Shown here piece after piece: positions 49,483 through 59,092 of a stretch of DNA of 64,000 nucleotides (position 1 is the first letter of the stretch; each line of letters starts with the position of its first letter). Source of the stretch: Marichromatium gracile (GTDB lineage: Bacteria; Pseudomonadota; Gammaproteobacteria; Chromatiales; Chromatiaceae); the NCBI RefSeq assembly GCF_004343155.1, contig NZ_SMDC01000004.1:124001-188000 (forward strand), written 5' to 3'. A program made the translations under genes and the position numbers. The notes beneath the pieces were generated by a model. That model saw only the letters and a program-made list of their open reading frames with translations. It was not told the origin of the DNA and did no database searches.

Positions 49483-50196
49483 ATGTCCTTCAGTTTCGAC
49501 CCCATCGGTTTCATCCGCTCGCCCTATACCGACAAGTTCGGCATCCCCCGTCAGCCGCGGCTGGTCGAGGCCGCCCACGCCCGGCTCGAACTCTGCCCCG
49601 AGTACGCCCGCGAGGAGGCGTTCAAGGCCCTGGAGGGCTTCTCCCACGTCTGGGTGGTGTTCGTCTTCCACGACGACTGTCTCGATGCCGGATGGCGCCC
49701 GACGGTGCGCCCGCCCCGGCTCGGCGGGCGCTCGACGGTGGGGGTGTTCGCCAGCCGCGCGCCCTATCGGCCCAACCCGATCGGGATCTCGGCGGTGGCG
49801 CACGAGGGGTTGGAGCGCGACGGCAACGGGCTGGCGCTGAGGCTGCGCGGGATCGATCTGCTCGACGGCACCCCGGTGCTCGACATCAAGCCCTATGTCC
49901 CCTACGCCGACGCGCTGCACGATGCGCGCAGCGGCTTTGCCCAGGAGCGGGTGGTGTGTCTGCGCCCGATCCGCTTCGAGGCCGCCGCGCTCGAGGGCAT
50001 CGCCCAGGCCGACCCCGATGGCCGCCTGGGGCTGCGCGCGTTGATCGAGCAGGTGCTGACCCAGGACCCGCGTCCCGGTTACATGGACCGTTATCCGGAG
50101 CGGCGCCGCTTCGGGCTGCAGCTCTACGATCGCAATATCCGCTGGGAGTTCGACGAGCAGTACATCCGCGTACTGTCGGTGGAGCTGGCCTGCTGA
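49483..50196 (+). CDS. trmO: TrmO: tRNA (t6A37) N6-methyltransferase
   Basis: 237-aa SAM-dependent enzyme (formerly TsaA/YaeB) that methylates N6-threonylcarbamoyladenosine at position 37 of tRNA-Thr. Family motifs: FDPIGFIRSPYTDKFGIPRQ, FKALEGFSHVWVVFVFHDD, GVFASRAPYRPNPIGISAV and VLDIKPYVPYAD. The C-terminal part with PGYMDRYPERRRFGLQLYD matches the proteobacterial form (235 aa in E. coli). ATG 49483 follows GGAGTCTCG. A large hairpin lies 19 bases upstream of the start. Confidence 0.94.
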   Translation: MSFSFDPIGFIRSPYTDKFGIPRQPRLVEAAHARLELCPEYAREEAFKALEGFSHVWVVFVFHDDCLDAGWRPTVRPPRLGGRSTVGVFASRAPYRPNPIGISAVAHEGLERDGNGLALRLRGIDLLDGTPVLDIKPYVPYADALHDARSGFAQERVVCLRPIRFEAAALEGIAQADPDGRLGLRALIEQVLTQDPRPGYMDRYPERRRFGLQLYDRNIRWEFDEQYIRVLSVELAC

Positions 50197-50203
50197 GGGC
50201 GGC

Positions 50204-51637
50204 TCAGGGGGCGATGTCGAGGACCTGCTCGGCCCAGTCGGCGAGCGCTTCGAGCACCTTGGCGCGGGCGGGGTCGAGGCCCTCGGCGTCGAGTTCGGCA
50301 AGCCGCTGCTCGAAGTCGTCGATGGTGAGGCTCGCGCCCCCATCGGGCTCGGTGAGGCGCGCCAGACGATAGCCGTCCCAGCGCTCGCGCTCCTCCGGCG
50401 AGAGGGTCTCGGGCCAGTTGCGCGCGCGATAGCGGAAGAGCATCTCCGGCAGGCGCGGGTCCTCGAACGCCGGGGCGAGCCCGGCGAGCTGCGCCGGCGG
50501 CAGGCGACGCAGCTCGTCGAGCAGGCGGCGGTCGCGATCGCCGAGGAAACCGCCGCCGTAGAGCATCAGGTCGGGATCGGTCTCGGCCGCGGGCGGGGTG
50601 TCGAACAGCGCCCGCGCCCGCTTGGCCAGCTCGGCGGCGTGCTCGGCGGCGAAGCGGGCGTGCTGTTCGACCGCGGCGGGGTCGATCTGCCAGCGCGCGG
50701 CGGCCTCCCCCCCCAGGGTCTTGAGCGGGGCGAGCACCGGGGCGCGGTTGAGGTGCACGGTCTTGAGCGGCGGGCGCTGCACATCGGCGCCGCGCGCCGC
50801 GGCCGGGGTGAACAGGCGCGCGCGCAGCTCATCGATCGGGGGGTCGAGCAGCAGCGCCGGGTGGTGGCGCAGGTCGAAGCAGAGCACCCCGTTGGGGTTG
50901 CCCGGATGGGGGGCGAGCGCGGCGATCGGGGCGATGCAGCCGAGTGCGGCCGGGTAGCGCGCCGAGGCGTGGAGCAGCGGCTGTCCGCGATCGATCAGCG
51001 CGCGCGCCTGACGCTTGTCGCGCAGGGTCAGGGCGTAGTCGAACAGCCGCGGCTGGGCGCGCTTGAGCAACCGCGCCAGGGCGATGGTGGCGCGCACGTC
51101 GGCCAGCGCGTCGTGCGCCTGACCGTGCTCGATGCCGTTGGCCGCGCTCAGCGCCTCGAGCCGGAACGAGGTGGAGCCGTCCTCGTGTCGCGGCCAGGCG
51201 ATGCCCTCGGGGCGCAGCGCGTGGGCCAGACGCAGGGTGTCGATCAGGTCCCAGCGCGAGTTGCCGTTGCGCCACTCGCGGGCATAGGGATCGAACAGGT
51301 TGCGATAGAGCAGATGACGGGTGACCTCGTCATCGAAGCGCAGGCTGTTGTAACCGACCCCGCAGGTACCGGGGGTGGCCAGTTCGGCATGGATGGCGGC
51401 GGCGAACTCGGCCTCGCACACCCCTTCGCGCGCGGCCAGCTGCGGCGTGATGCCGGTGATCAGACAGGCGTCGGGATGGGGCAGCAGGTCGGTGGCCGGG
51501 CGGCAGTAGAGCACCAGCGGATCGCCGATCTCTTCGAGCTCGACGTTGGTGCGCACACCGGCGAACTGACAGGCACGATCACGCCGGGGGTCGGCACCCC
51601 AGGTCTCGTAATCGTGCCAGAGGAAGGTCCGGGACAA
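50204..51637 (-). CDS. sbcB: Exodeoxyribonuclease I
   Basis: 477-aa single-strand-specific 3'-5' exonuclease used in repair and recombination. DEDDh motifs: FLWHDYETWGADP (Exo I; Asp and Glu), GYNSLRFDDEVTRHLLYRNL (Exo II), and HDALADVRATIALA (Exo III with His and Asp). C-terminal SH3-like and helical regions are present to the end; E. coli ExoI has 475 aa. The frame begins with TTG at 51637 and needs no extension to include the conserved core. It lies 47 bases downstream of the rplS stop, beyond a hairpin. Confidence 0.94.
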   Translation of the reverse strand: MSRTFLWHDYETWGADPRRDRACQFAGVRTNVELEEIGDPLVLYCRPATDLLPHPDACLITGITPQLAAREGVCEAEFAAAIHAELATPGTCGVGYNSLRFDDEVTRHLLYRNLFDPYAREWRNGNSRWDLIDTLRLAHALRPEGIAWPRHEDGSTSFRLEALSAANGIEHGQAHDALADVRATIALARLLKRAQPRLFDYALTLRDKRQARALIDRGQPLLHASARYPAALGCIAPIAALAPHPGNPNGVLCFDLRHHPALLLDPPIDELRARLFTPAAARGADVQRPPLKTVHLNRAPVLAPLKTLGGEAAARWQIDPAAVEQHARFAAEHAAELAKRARALFDTPPAAETDPDLMLYGGGFLGDRDRRLLDELRRLPPAQLAGLAPAFEDPRLPEMLFRYRARNWPETLSPEERERWDGYRLARLTEPDGGASLTIDDFEQRLAELDAEGLDPARAKVLEALADWAEQVLDIAP

Positions 51638-51654
51638 GGCGTCCAGAACGCGCA

Positions 51655-51672
51655 GCCGCCCGGGCGGGCGGC
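51655..51672 (-). terminator. Hairpin between rplS and sbcB
   Basis: GCCGCCC / GGGCGGC 7-bp stem with a four-base loop, located 12 bases past the rplS stop. No T-run; probably the end of the ribosomal operon or an attenuator before sbcB. Confidence 0.45.
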
Positions 51673-51683
51673 CGCCACGAACC

Positions 51684-52028
51684 TCAGACCTTTTCCTTGA
51701 TGCGGGCGGCCTTGCCGGAACGCTCGCGCAGGTAGTAGAGCTTGGCGCGACGCACGTCGCCCTTGCGCTTGACCTCGATCCCGGCGATGGTCGGGCTGTA
51801 GGTCTGGAAGACGCGCTCGACGCCCTCGCCGTGGGAGATCTTGCGCACGGTGAAGGCGGAGTTCAGACCGCGGTTGCGGATGGCGATCACCACGCCCTCG
51901 AACGCCTGCAGGCGCTCACGGCTGCCTTCCTTCACGCGCACCTGGACGACGACGGTGTCGCCCGGGGCGAAATCCGGCACTTCACGGGTGATCTGCTCGT
52001 TCTCGAGCTGTTGAATGATGTTGCTCAT
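51684..52028 (-). CDS. rplS: 50S ribosomal protein L19
   Basis: 114-aa ribosomal protein at the 30S-50S interface. Sequence fits the family from end to end: [60 protein letters not shown] and [18 protein letters not shown]. Last gene of the conserved rpsP-rimM-trmD-rplS operon, 21 bases after trmD. Confidence 0.98.
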   Translation of the reverse strand: MSNIIQQLENEQITREVPDFAPGDTVVVQVRVKEGSRERLQAFEGVVIAIRNRGLNSAFTVRKISHGEGVERVFQTYSPTIAGIEVKRKGDVRRAKLYYLRERSGKAARIKEKV

Positions 52029-52049
52029 GGTTTCCTTAGGCTCCTGTTC

Positions 52050-52799
52050 TTACCCGGCGCCATCGGCATGATGGGCCCGGACGAAGTCATCGAGCAGCGC
52101 CTGTTCGTCCGCACTCAGGCCTCGCCGCTCCAGCATTTCCGGTCGGCGCAACCAGGTCCGCCCTAGCGCCTGGCGCAACCGCCAACGTTCGATCGCGCGG
52201 TGATCGCCGCCGACCAGCACCGCAGGGACCTCCTCTCCGTCGATCCGCTCCGGTCGTGTGTAATGGGGGCAGTCCAGTAGCCCGTCCATGTGTGAATCCT
52301 GACGCGCCGAATCGGCGTGCCCGAGCGCGCCCGGCAGCAGCCGGATCACCGCGTCCATCACCACCATGGCCGGCAGCTCGCCGCCACTGAGGACATAGTC
52401 GCCGATCGACCATTCCTCGTCGACGTGCCCCTCGATCAGCCGCTCGTCGACACCCTCATAGCGCCCGGCGAGCAGGATCCACCCCGGTTGCGTGGCGATC
52501 TCGACCATCGCGGTCTGATCGAGCACCCGCCCCTGGGGCGAGAGATAGGCGACCCGGCTCGCCGGCGCCGCCGCGCGTGCGGCGGCGATGGCCGCGCGCA
52601 GCGGCTCGACCTTCATCACCATCCCCGGCCCGCCCCCGTAGGGACGATCGTCGACGGTGCGGTGGACATCGTGGGTGAAATCGCGCGGATTCCACAGCTG
52701 CAACGCAGCCAGCCCACGGGTCAGCGCCCGCCCGGTGACGCCCTGCTCGGCGAAGGTGCCGAACATCTCGGGAAACAGGGTGATGACGTCGAAACGCAT
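52050..52799 (-). CDS. trmD: tRNA (guanine-N1)-methyltransferase
   Basis: 249-aa SPOUT methyltransferase that makes m1G37 and prevents frameshifting. The trefoil-knot SAM site is visible: [13 protein letters not shown] and [20 protein letters not shown], followed by the linker [16 protein letters not shown]. The N-terminus [13 protein letters not shown] is canonical, which fixes ATG 52799. Length equals the usual 245-255 aa. Third gene of the rpsP operon, 34 bases after rimM. Confidence 0.98.
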   Translation of the reverse strand: MRFDVITLFPEMFGTFAEQGVTGRALTRGLAALQLWNPRDFTHDVHRTVDDRPYGGGPGMVMKVEPLRAAIAAARAAAPASRVAYLSPQGRVLDQTAMVEIATQPGWILLAGRYEGVDERLIEGHVDEEWSIGDYVLSGGELPAMVVMDAVIRLLPGALGHADSARQDSHMDGLLDCPHYTRPERIDGEEVPAVLVGGDHRAIERWRLRQALGRTWLRRPEMLERRGLSADEQALLDDFVRAHHADGAG

Positions 52800-52833
52800 G
52801 GCGTATGGACCCTCTGTTCGGCCTCGGGGCCGC

Positions 52834-53358
52834 TCAGAAGTCGGGGTCCCAGTCGACCTCGACGCGGCCTGCGGCGAAGTCCACCTGCTTGACGACATCC
52901 TCCCACACGAAGGGGATCAGTCGTTCGCGCTCGCCCTTCACCACCAGCACGTCGTTGGCGCCGGTGGCGAACAGATGGCTGACACGACCGAGTGATTGCC
53001 CCTCGGTGGTGTGGACCTCGAGCTGTTCGAGGTCGCACCAGTAGAACTCGTCGGCACGCGGCGGCGGCAGTTGATCGCGGGTGATGGCGATCTCCTGACC
53101 GACCAGCGCGGCGGCCTGATCACGGTCGTCGCAGCCCTCGAGCCGGGCGACCAGACCCTTGCCGTGACGCTTGCCCTCGGCGAGCTTGCAGGGCCGCGCC
53201 TCGGGACCGAGCAGCCACTGGCTATAGTGGAGAATGCCCTCGCGCGGGTCGGTCTCGGAGAACACCCGCACCCAGCCGCGCACGCCATAGACGCCGGCGA
53301 TGCGCCCGAGCACGATGCGCCGCGTCGACGGCGACCGATCAGTCATCGCGCTCGTCAT
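52834..53358 (-). CDS. rimM: Ribosome maturation factor RimM
   Basis: 174-aa 30S assembly factor that binds S19. N-terminal RimM domain: [20 protein letters not shown], then [11 protein letters not shown]-barrel C-terminal part: [33 protein letters not shown] and [13 protein letters not shown]. Two starts are possible, ATG 53358 and ATG 53346; the second has a slightly better-placed GGATGA. It lies 11 bases after rpsP. Confidence 0.96.
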   Translation of the reverse strand: MTSAMTDRSPSTRRIVLGRIAGVYGVRGWVRVFSETDPREGILHYSQWLLGPEARPCKLAEGKRHGKGLVARLEGCDDRDQAAALVGQEIAITRDQLPPPRADEFYWCDLEQLEVHTTEGQSLGRVSHLFATGANDVLVVKGERERLIPFVWEDVVKQVDFAAGRVEVDWDPDF

Positions 53359-53369
53359 CCCGTGCGGTC

Positions 53370-53633
53370 TCAGGCCGCGACGGCCTCGGCGTCCTTGGCA
53401 GCCTGCTTGAGCAGCTGCGCGGCGCGGTCGGTCGGCTGGGCGCCCTGGCCGAGCCAGTAATCGGCGCGCTCGCGGTTGATGCGGAGCTCGACCTCACCGC
53501 CCTTGGCGGTCGGGTTGTAGAAACCGAGGCGCTCGATGTAGCGACCGTCGCGCTTGGCGCGCACGTCGGCGACAACGACCTGATAGAAGGGGTTCTTCTT
53601 CGAACCACCACGGGACAAACGAATCGTGACCAT
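53370..53633 (-). CDS. rpsP: 30S ribosomal protein S16
   Basis: 87-aa ribosomal protein, first gene of the operon. [40 protein letters not shown] and [20 protein letters not shown] are family-typical. ATG 53633 has AGGA upstream. The promoter must lie in the 127-base gap before telA. Confidence 0.98.
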   Translation of the reverse strand: MVTIRLSRGGSKKNPFYQVVVADVRAKRDGRYIERLGFYNPTAKGGEVELRINRERADYWLGQGAQPTDRAAQLLKQAAKDAEAVAA

Positions 53634-53760
53634 GTGCTGTCCTGGCTCAGACTGAACTGTTAGCGATGCGGGACACCCCGCGGGTAAACGCGTAAATATA
53701 CAGAATCTTGCGAGAAATGGAAGAGCGGAGTTCGATCGCAATCGCCCCGCCCGCCCCCGT

Positions 53761-54894
53761 TCAACCGCGCTCGACGCCGGTTCGGGCGCTGGCGGCACTG
53801 AGCGTGGCGCGCAGATCCGCCTCCAGACGCGTCAGCTCGGCGTTGGCCTCGGCGCGCGCGCGCTTGCCGGCATCGGCGATCTGCAGGCTCTCCTCGATGG
53901 TCTCGATCAGGCTGCGGTTGGCCTGCTTGACCGCCTCGATGTCGAACACCCCGCGCTCGATCTGGCGTCGCGCCTCGGCGTTGGCCGACTTGAGATTGGC
54001 GGCGTTGGCCCGGAGCAGCTCGTTGGTGAGGTCGGTGGCCGCCTTCAGGGTATCGGCCGCCTCGGCCGAGCGGAAGATGGTCACCGCCTGGGCGAGCTGC
54101 TGGCGCCACAGCGGCACGGTGTTGACCAGGGTGGAGTTGATCTTGTTGATCAGCCCCTTGTCGTTTTCCTGCACCAGCCGGATGCTCGGCAGCCCCTGCA
54201 TCGCCACCTGACGGGTGAGCCTGAGGTCGTGGACGCGCCGCTCCAGATCATCGCGCGCGCCGCGCAGGTCGCGCAGCCGTTGCGCCTCGACCATGTCGGC
54301 GCCGGCCTCGACCTGGGCGACGAGCGCCGGGATCGCCCGCTCGTCGAGTTCGACGAGCTTGCGCTCGCCGGCAAGGATATAGGACTCGAGCGCGCGGAAG
54401 TAGTCGAGATTGGCGGCATAGAGCCGATCGAGCGCGGTGACGTCGGTGAGCAACTGGGTCTTGTGGCCCTCGAGCGCACGCGAGATGTCCTCGATCTGGT
54501 CGCGCACCGCCTCGTACTCCTCGAGGAAGCGGGCGATCGGCCGGGTCTTGCCGATGAGCTTGGAGAACCAGCCCTGACGGCGATTGGGGTCGAGCCCCTC
54601 GACGTCGAAGCCCTTGAGGGTGGTGACCATCTCGCTGAGCGCGGCGCCGGCCGGGCCGGTGTCCTTGGCGCGCACGCCCTCGAGCATCCGGTCCGAGACC
54701 TCGGTGAGACGCTGCTGGGCCTTGGCGCCGAAGAACATCACCGAGTGCGCGTCGCGGAGGTCGAGCTCGCCGAGCAAGCGCTCGACCTCGGCCTCGTCGA
54801 CACCGGCGTGCTCGGGCAGCCCGAGCTCGGTCATCGACTCGGCCAGGGCGTCGGTGCGACCGGTGGTGGTCTGGGGATACTGGGATTGACTCAC
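53761..54894 (-). CDS. TelA/KlaA family toxic-anion resistance protein
   Basis: 377-aa soluble, almost wholly helical coiled-coil protein of the TelA family (PF05816), first linked to tellurite resistance. Family features: [40 protein letters not shown], and the highly conserved [20 protein letters not shown] 54894 is the start, with GGAG upstream. Downstream of xpaC with 49 bases between them; TelA and XpaC are regularly paired, and the pair has been linked to envelope stress rather than tellurite alone. The exact function is unknown. Confidence 0.9.
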   Translation of the reverse strand: MSQSQYPQTTTGRTDALAESMTELGLPEHAGVDEAEVERLLGELDLRDAHSVMFFGAKAQQRLTEVSDRMLEGVRAKDTGPAGAALSEMVTTLKGFDVEGLDPNRRQGWFSKLIGKTRPIARFLEEYEAVRDQIEDISRALEGHKTQLLTDVTALDRLYAANLDYFRALESYILAGERKLVELDERAIPALVAQVEAGADMVEAQRLRDLRGARDDLERRVHDLRLTRQVAMQGLPSIRLVQENDKGLINKINSTLVNTVPLWRQQLAQAVTIFRSAEAADTLKAATDLTNELLRANAANLKSANAEARRQIERGVFDIEAVKQANRSLIETIEESLQIADAGKRARAEANAELTRLEADLRATLSAASARTGVERG

Positions 54895-54943
54895 TGCGGT
54901 TGATCTCCGGGGAAAACGGGTGAGGACGGCGCGCGCCGGGCGA

Positions 54944-55819
54944 CTAGCTCAGGCCCTCGCGTTCGAGCTGCTGCTTGAGCACCTCGATGCGCACGTCGAG
55001 GTCCATCAGGTCGCTGTCGAGCAGGCGCTGGTGCTGCTCGTCGAAGACCTCCTCGACGGTGACCAGCACGCCGCGGAAGTTCTCCTCCAGCGCCAGCACG
55101 TCGGCCTGACGGTGGGTGCGGGCATAGCCGTCGGTGACCTGACGCACGCCGTCGAGATAGACGTTGAGGAACTTGCGCGCGCGGAACAGATCGGTCGGAC
55201 GCTCGGCGATCTGCTCGAGGATACGCCGACCCTTGAGCGCGATGCGCCCGAGCCGCGCCTTGAGTTCGGGGTTGGCGATGCGCGCGGCGGCGGTCTCGAC
55301 CTCAATGAGCTTCTGCTCGGCCTCGGCGAGCGCCGCGGCGACCTTGCGCGCACGGGCATCGCTGAGGTCGAAGGGCTGCTCGGGCGCCTCCGGCAACAGC
55401 CCGTAGCTGAGATGGAAGCCGAGCAGCGCGACCGCGGCGAAGGCGAGCGCAAGCCCCGCCCCCTGCCCCAGCGAGACCAGCACGCACCAGCCGGTGGCAA
55501 GCGCCACCAGCAGCCCGCCGAGGGTCTGCAGCCGCAGCCGCGGCAGCCGCGCGAAGCGCCGGCGGCGATCGCGCAGGTGGGCCTCGCGGATGCCGCGCCG
55601 GGTGAGATAGGCCGCGGCCATGAACAGCGCGAAGCCGCTGGCGTCGGCGAGGAAGGACTCCAGCCGTCCGGCGCCGAGCGCGATCAGCGCGCCGAACAGC
55701 AGCGGCAGCGGCAGCACGAACAGCAACAGCCCGCGCAGCCGTGGCGCGCGCGGCGTCTCGCGCGCCACCACGCCCTCGCGCAGCAGCTCGCCGAGCCGTC
55801 CGGCCCCGCTGCTCACCAT
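54944..55819 (-). CDS. XpaC-like membrane protein (5-bromo-4-chloroindolyl phosphate hydrolysis family)
   Basis: 291-aa protein with two pairs of N-terminal hydrophobic segments (GLLLFVLPLPLLFGALIALG about 30-50, FLADASGFALFMAAAYL, then TLGGLLVALATGWCVLV and AGLALAFAAVALLGFHL to about 135) and a soluble helical C-terminal half: ARKVAAALAEAEQKLIEVET, RKFLNVYLDGVRQVTDGYAR and VTVEEVFDEQHQRLLDSDL. This matches the XpaC family. ATG 55819 overlaps the stop of a 41-aa membrane peptide gene by seven bases. Works with TelA by context. Confidence 0.85.
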   Translation of the reverse strand: MVSSGAGRLGELLREGVVARETPRAPRLRGLLLFVLPLPLLFGALIALGAGRLESFLADASGFALFMAAAYLTRRGIREAHLRDRRRRFARLPRLRLQTLGGLLVALATGWCVLVSLGQGAGLALAFAAVALLGFHLSYGLLPEAPEQPFDLSDARARKVAAALAEAEQKLIEVETAAARIANPELKARLGRIALKGRRILEQIAERPTDLFRARKFLNVYLDGVRQVTDGYARTHRQADVLALEENFRGVLVTVEEVFDEQHQRLLDSDLMDLDVRIEVLKQQLEREGLS

Positions 55820-55938
55820 GAGAACAAGGCCTGACAGGAGACCAGGCCGACGCTGAAGAAGAGCAGCACCACCCCGAGCACCCTGGCGCCGAGCGCCGGA
55901 CGAGCGGGGGTGGAGCGGTTGGAATCGGGATCGTTCAT
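55813..55938 (-). CDS. Small membrane protein (41 aa) coupled to xpaC
   Basis: Unlisted short gene found by reading upstream of xpaC. It encodes 41 residues: a polar start MNDPDSNRSTPARPALGAR and one hydrophobic helix VLGVVLLFFSVGLVSCQALF ending in SW. Its TGA (55813-55815) overlaps the xpaC ATG (55817-55819) in ATGGTGA, so translation is likely coupled. No clear ribosome site is seen before its ATG. Possibly a third component of the TelA-XpaC system. Confidence 0.55.
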   Translation of the reverse strand: MNDPDSNRSTPARPALGARVLGVVLLFFSVGLVSCQALFSW

Positions 55939-56065
55939 GGCGATGGGGTCTGAATGAGTCGGGTGACGCGAGGCGCCAGCGTCGGCCGCGCTGGCCGCCG
56001 CGCGCAGGTGCGCGTGATTTCATCTTCTGTGGTTTAAAGCCGTTTTTTCAATAGGGATATTCATT

Positions 56066-56088
56066 GCCGACGCCACGCGGGCGTCGGC
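56066..56088 (-). terminator. Hairpin after ppc
   Basis: Perfect 9-bp stem GCCGACGCC / GGCGTCGGC with a five-base loop, two bases past the ppc stop. The T-run (56043-56048) is 18 bases away on the other side, so termination is probable but not textbook. Confidence 0.6.
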
Positions 56089-56090
56089 GC

Positions 56091-58877
56091 TCAACCAGTG
56101 TTACGCATCCCGGCGGCGATGGCGTTGATCGAACGCAGCAGCGGGTCGAGCCACTGCTCGCGCTGCTCCGCCTCGGGCTCGCCGCGATAGCGCTCGAGCA
56201 GCACCACCTGGATGTGGTTGAGCGGGTCGAGATAGCGGTTGCGCCGCAGCAGCGAGCGGCGCAGCGCCGGCTGGTCGGCGAGCAGTCGATCGGTCTCGGT
56301 GACCGCCAGCACCTCGCTCAGGGTCAGCCGGTACTCGGCCTCGATGTGCGCGAGGAGGGCCGCGGCGCGCGACGGGTCGTCGGCCAGGCGCAGGTACTCG
56401 CGGGCGATCGCCATCTCGGCCTTGAACAGCGACATCTGGGTGTTCGACAACAGCACCCTGAAGAAGGGCCACTCGCGATACATCCGTCGCAACCGCGCCA
56501 AGCGTTCGGGATCGTCGCCGCGATAGCGCGCCAGCGCGGTGCCGATGCCGAACCACCCCGGCAGGGTCAGCCGCGCCTGTCCCCAACCGAACACCCAGGG
56601 GATGGCGCGGATCGAGCCGAGCGAACGATCGCCGCGGCTGCGGTGCGCCGGGCGCGAGCCGATGTTGAGCAACGCGATGCCGTCGACCGGGGTGCAGGCA
56701 TAGAAGTAATCGAGCAGCCCCTCGGCGCCGACCAGGGCGCGATAGGCCGCCTCGCCGTGCGCGGCCAGCTCGGCCATGACCTCCAGGTCCTCGGCGCGCT
56801 CGGGCGCGGCGGGCTCGATCAGACAACGGCTGGCCTTGATCAGACCGCTGATCCCCATGGTGAGTTCATAACGCGCGGTCTCGGGGTTGGCGTAGCGATA
56901 GGAGAGCACCTCGCCCTGCTCGGTGAACTTGATCTGGCCGTGCACGGTATCGGCCGGCTGGGCGAGGATCGCCTCGTGGGTCGGGCCGCCGCCGCGCCCC
57001 ACGGTGCCGCCGCGACCGTGGAACAGACGGCAGGCCACGCCGTGCTCGTCGGCGAGCGCGATCACCTTGCGCTGGGCCTCGTAGAGCCGCCAGCCCGAGG
57101 CGAGGATGCCGCCGTCCTTGCAGGAGTCGGAATAGCCGAGCATCACCTCCTGCTGATCGCCCGAGGCGCGCAACAGCGCGCGATAGGTGGGGTCGGTGAA
57201 CAGCCGCCCCATCACCGCATCGATCCGCGCCAGGTCGTCGATGGTCTCGAACAGCGGCGCGATCTGCAGGGTGCAGAACCAGCCCTGACGATCGTGCCCG
57301 GCGAGCCCCGCCAGGCGCGCCAGCAGCATCACCTCGAGCACGTGACTGGCCTCGTGGGTCATCGAGATCACGTACTGGCCGATTGCCTGCTCGCCGACCT
57401 CGGCGCGCGCCCGGGCGATGGTCTCGAAGGTCTCCAGGGTCTCGCGGGTGGCCGCGCCGAGGGTCGCCTTGTCGATGACGAAGGGCTGGGGATGGGCGAT
57501 CGCCTCGGCCAGGGCGAGCAGGCGCTGCGACTCGTCGAAGGCGAGATAGTAGGGCGCGCCGGGCTGGCGGGCGAACAGCTCGGCCACCGCCTCGGTATGG
57601 CGGCTCGACTCCTGGCGCAGATCGAGCTGCACCAGATGGAAGCCGAAGGTCTCGACCAGACGGATCAGGTCGTGGAGCGGCCCGGCGGCGGCGCTGGCAT
57701 CGCCGTGATGGACCAGCGAGTCGCGGATCAGCTGAAGATCGACGAGAAAGGCGCGGGCATCGCAATACCCGGCCGCCGGCAGCGTCTCGGCCTCGGCGAG
57801 ACGGGCGCGCACCCGCGCCAGGTTGGCCTCGAGCCGGTGGGCGATCATCGCCAGCTTGCGCCGGTAGGGCTCGTTGAGGAAGCGGCGCAGGCTCTGCCCC
57901 ATGGTCTCGACCCAGTAGTCCTCGTCGGCGTCGAGGCTGTCGAGGAAGGCCGGCGCGGGCTCGCACAACGCGCTGGAGTGGCTGAGCATGCGCTGCAACC
58001 GCCCCACCCGTTCGAGATAGTGCTCGAGCACCAGCTCGGCGTGCATCCGCACCGCCAGCTCGGTGGTCTCGGGGCGCACGAAGGGGTTGCCGTCGCGATC
58101 GCCGCCGATCCACGAGCCGAAGCGCATCAGGCTCGGCACCGCCGCGGCGGTCTCGGCGCCGTGGACCCGGCGCACCGCCTTCTCGAGGATGCGATAGACC
58201 TCGGGCACGGCGCCAAACAGCGACTCGCGGAAGAAATAGAGCCCCTGGCGCACCTCGTCGGTGACCTGCGGCTTGTGCACCCGCACCTCGTCGGTCTTCC
58301 ACAGGATCTGGATCTGGGCGCGGATCTCGGCGAGCTTGTCCTCGCGCTCCTCGTCGTTGAGCCGATGCCGGTGCAGGTCCTGACCGGCGAGGAAGATGCG
58401 GCGGAAGATCTCGGCGATGGTGCGCCGCCGCGCCTCGGTGGGATGCGCGGTGAACACCGGCAGATAGACCAGGTGCTCGAGCAGGCTCTGGAAGGGCGCG
58501 GGCGCCACCCCGTCGGCGGCGAGCCGACGCACGGTGTCGTCGAAGGAGCCGCGCCACAGCCGCTCGCCGGAGGAGACGCGCGCCATGCGCCGGAGATGGG
58601 CGTTGAGCTCCTCGGCGGTGTTGACCAGACCGAAATAGATCGCAAAGGCGCGGATCACCTCGGCCAGGGTCTGCGGGTCGAGCCCCTCGATACGCGCCCG
58701 CAGACGCGCGCGCAGCGTCTCGTCCTCGCCCTCGCGCAGCTGCATGAAGCCCTCGCGCAGGCGCTCGACCACCACCAGCACGCGCTTGCGACTGTGCTCG
58801 CGCAGCACGTCGCCGAGCAGCCGGGTGAACAGCTCGATGTCGTGCTCGAGCACGGGATCGTCCACGGTCTCGTTCAT
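56091..58877 (-). CDS. ppc: Phosphoenolpyruvate carboxylase
   Basis: 928-aa cytoplasmic enzyme carboxylating PEP to oxaloacetate, refilling the TCA cycle. Active-site segments: VFTAHPTEARRRT with the catalytic His (about residue 144), SWIGGDRDGNPFV, LGYSDSCKDGG, FHGRGGTVGRGGGPTHEAIL and FGWGQARLTLPGWFGIGTA. The C-terminus NAIAAGMRNTG is the conserved end that reaches the active and inhibitor sites. Start ATG 58877. Length is slightly above E. coli (883 aa). Stand-alone gene with its own terminator hairpin. Confidence 0.97.
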   Translation of the reverse strand: MNETVDDPVLEHDIELFTRLLGDVLREHSRKRVLVVVERLREGFMQLREGEDETLRARLRARIEGLDPQTLAEVIRAFAIYFGLVNTAEELNAHLRRMARVSSGERLWRGSFDDTVRRLAADGVAPAPFQSLLEHLVYLPVFTAHPTEARRRTIAEIFRRIFLAGQDLHRHRLNDEEREDKLAEIRAQIQILWKTDEVRVHKPQVTDEVRQGLYFFRESLFGAVPEVYRILEKAVRRVHGAETAAAVPSLMRFGSWIGGDRDGNPFVRPETTELAVRMHAELVLEHYLERVGRLQRMLSHSSALCEPAPAFLDSLDADEDYWVETMGQSLRRFLNEPYRRKLAMIAHRLEANLARVRARLAEAETLPAAGYCDARAFLVDLQLIRDSLVHHGDASAAAGPLHDLIRLVETFGFHLVQLDLRQESSRHTEAVAELFARQPGAPYYLAFDESQRLLALAEAIAHPQPFVIDKATLGAATRETLETFETIARARAEVGEQAIGQYVISMTHEASHVLEVMLLARLAGLAGHDRQGWFCTLQIAPLFETIDDLARIDAVMGRLFTDPTYRALLRASGDQQEVMLGYSDSCKDGGILASGWRLYEAQRKVIALADEHGVACRLFHGRGGTVGRGGGPTHEAILAQPADTVHGQIKFTEQGEVLSYRYANPETARYELTMGISGLIKASRCLIEPAAPERAEDLEVMAELAAHGEAAYRALVGAEGLLDYFYACTPVDGIALLNIGSRPAHRSRGDRSLGSIRAIPWVFGWGQARLTLPGWFGIGTALARYRGDDPERLARLRRMYREWPFFRVLLSNTQMSLFKAEMAIAREYLRLADDPSRAAALLAHIEAEYRLTLSEVLAVTETDRLLADQPALRRSLLRRNRYLDPLNHIQVVLLERYRGEPEAEQREQWLDPLLRSINAIAAGMRNTG

Positions 58878-59092
58878 CAGCTTGGCTCCGGGGGATGGTG
58901 CGGCACTGCCGCCGGGGGCACGGGCGCGGGCGTCCAGGCCGCGCGGCCACCGTCAGCATCGACCGCGACGGCGGGAAACGCAAGCTCGGGGCCGCGCCGG
59001 CGGCGTCCTGCGAGAAAGATGACGATCCTGTTTCGAAACCCTTACCCGTGTGCTTTACTCAGGTATAGCCTTACCCCGCCGGAGTCGTGCCC

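Noticed and set aside
51655-51672. Ribosomal protein leader control by a hairpin before sbcB
   Set aside because: The stem is only 7 bp in a very GC-rich area; it is listed as a possible terminator and nothing more.
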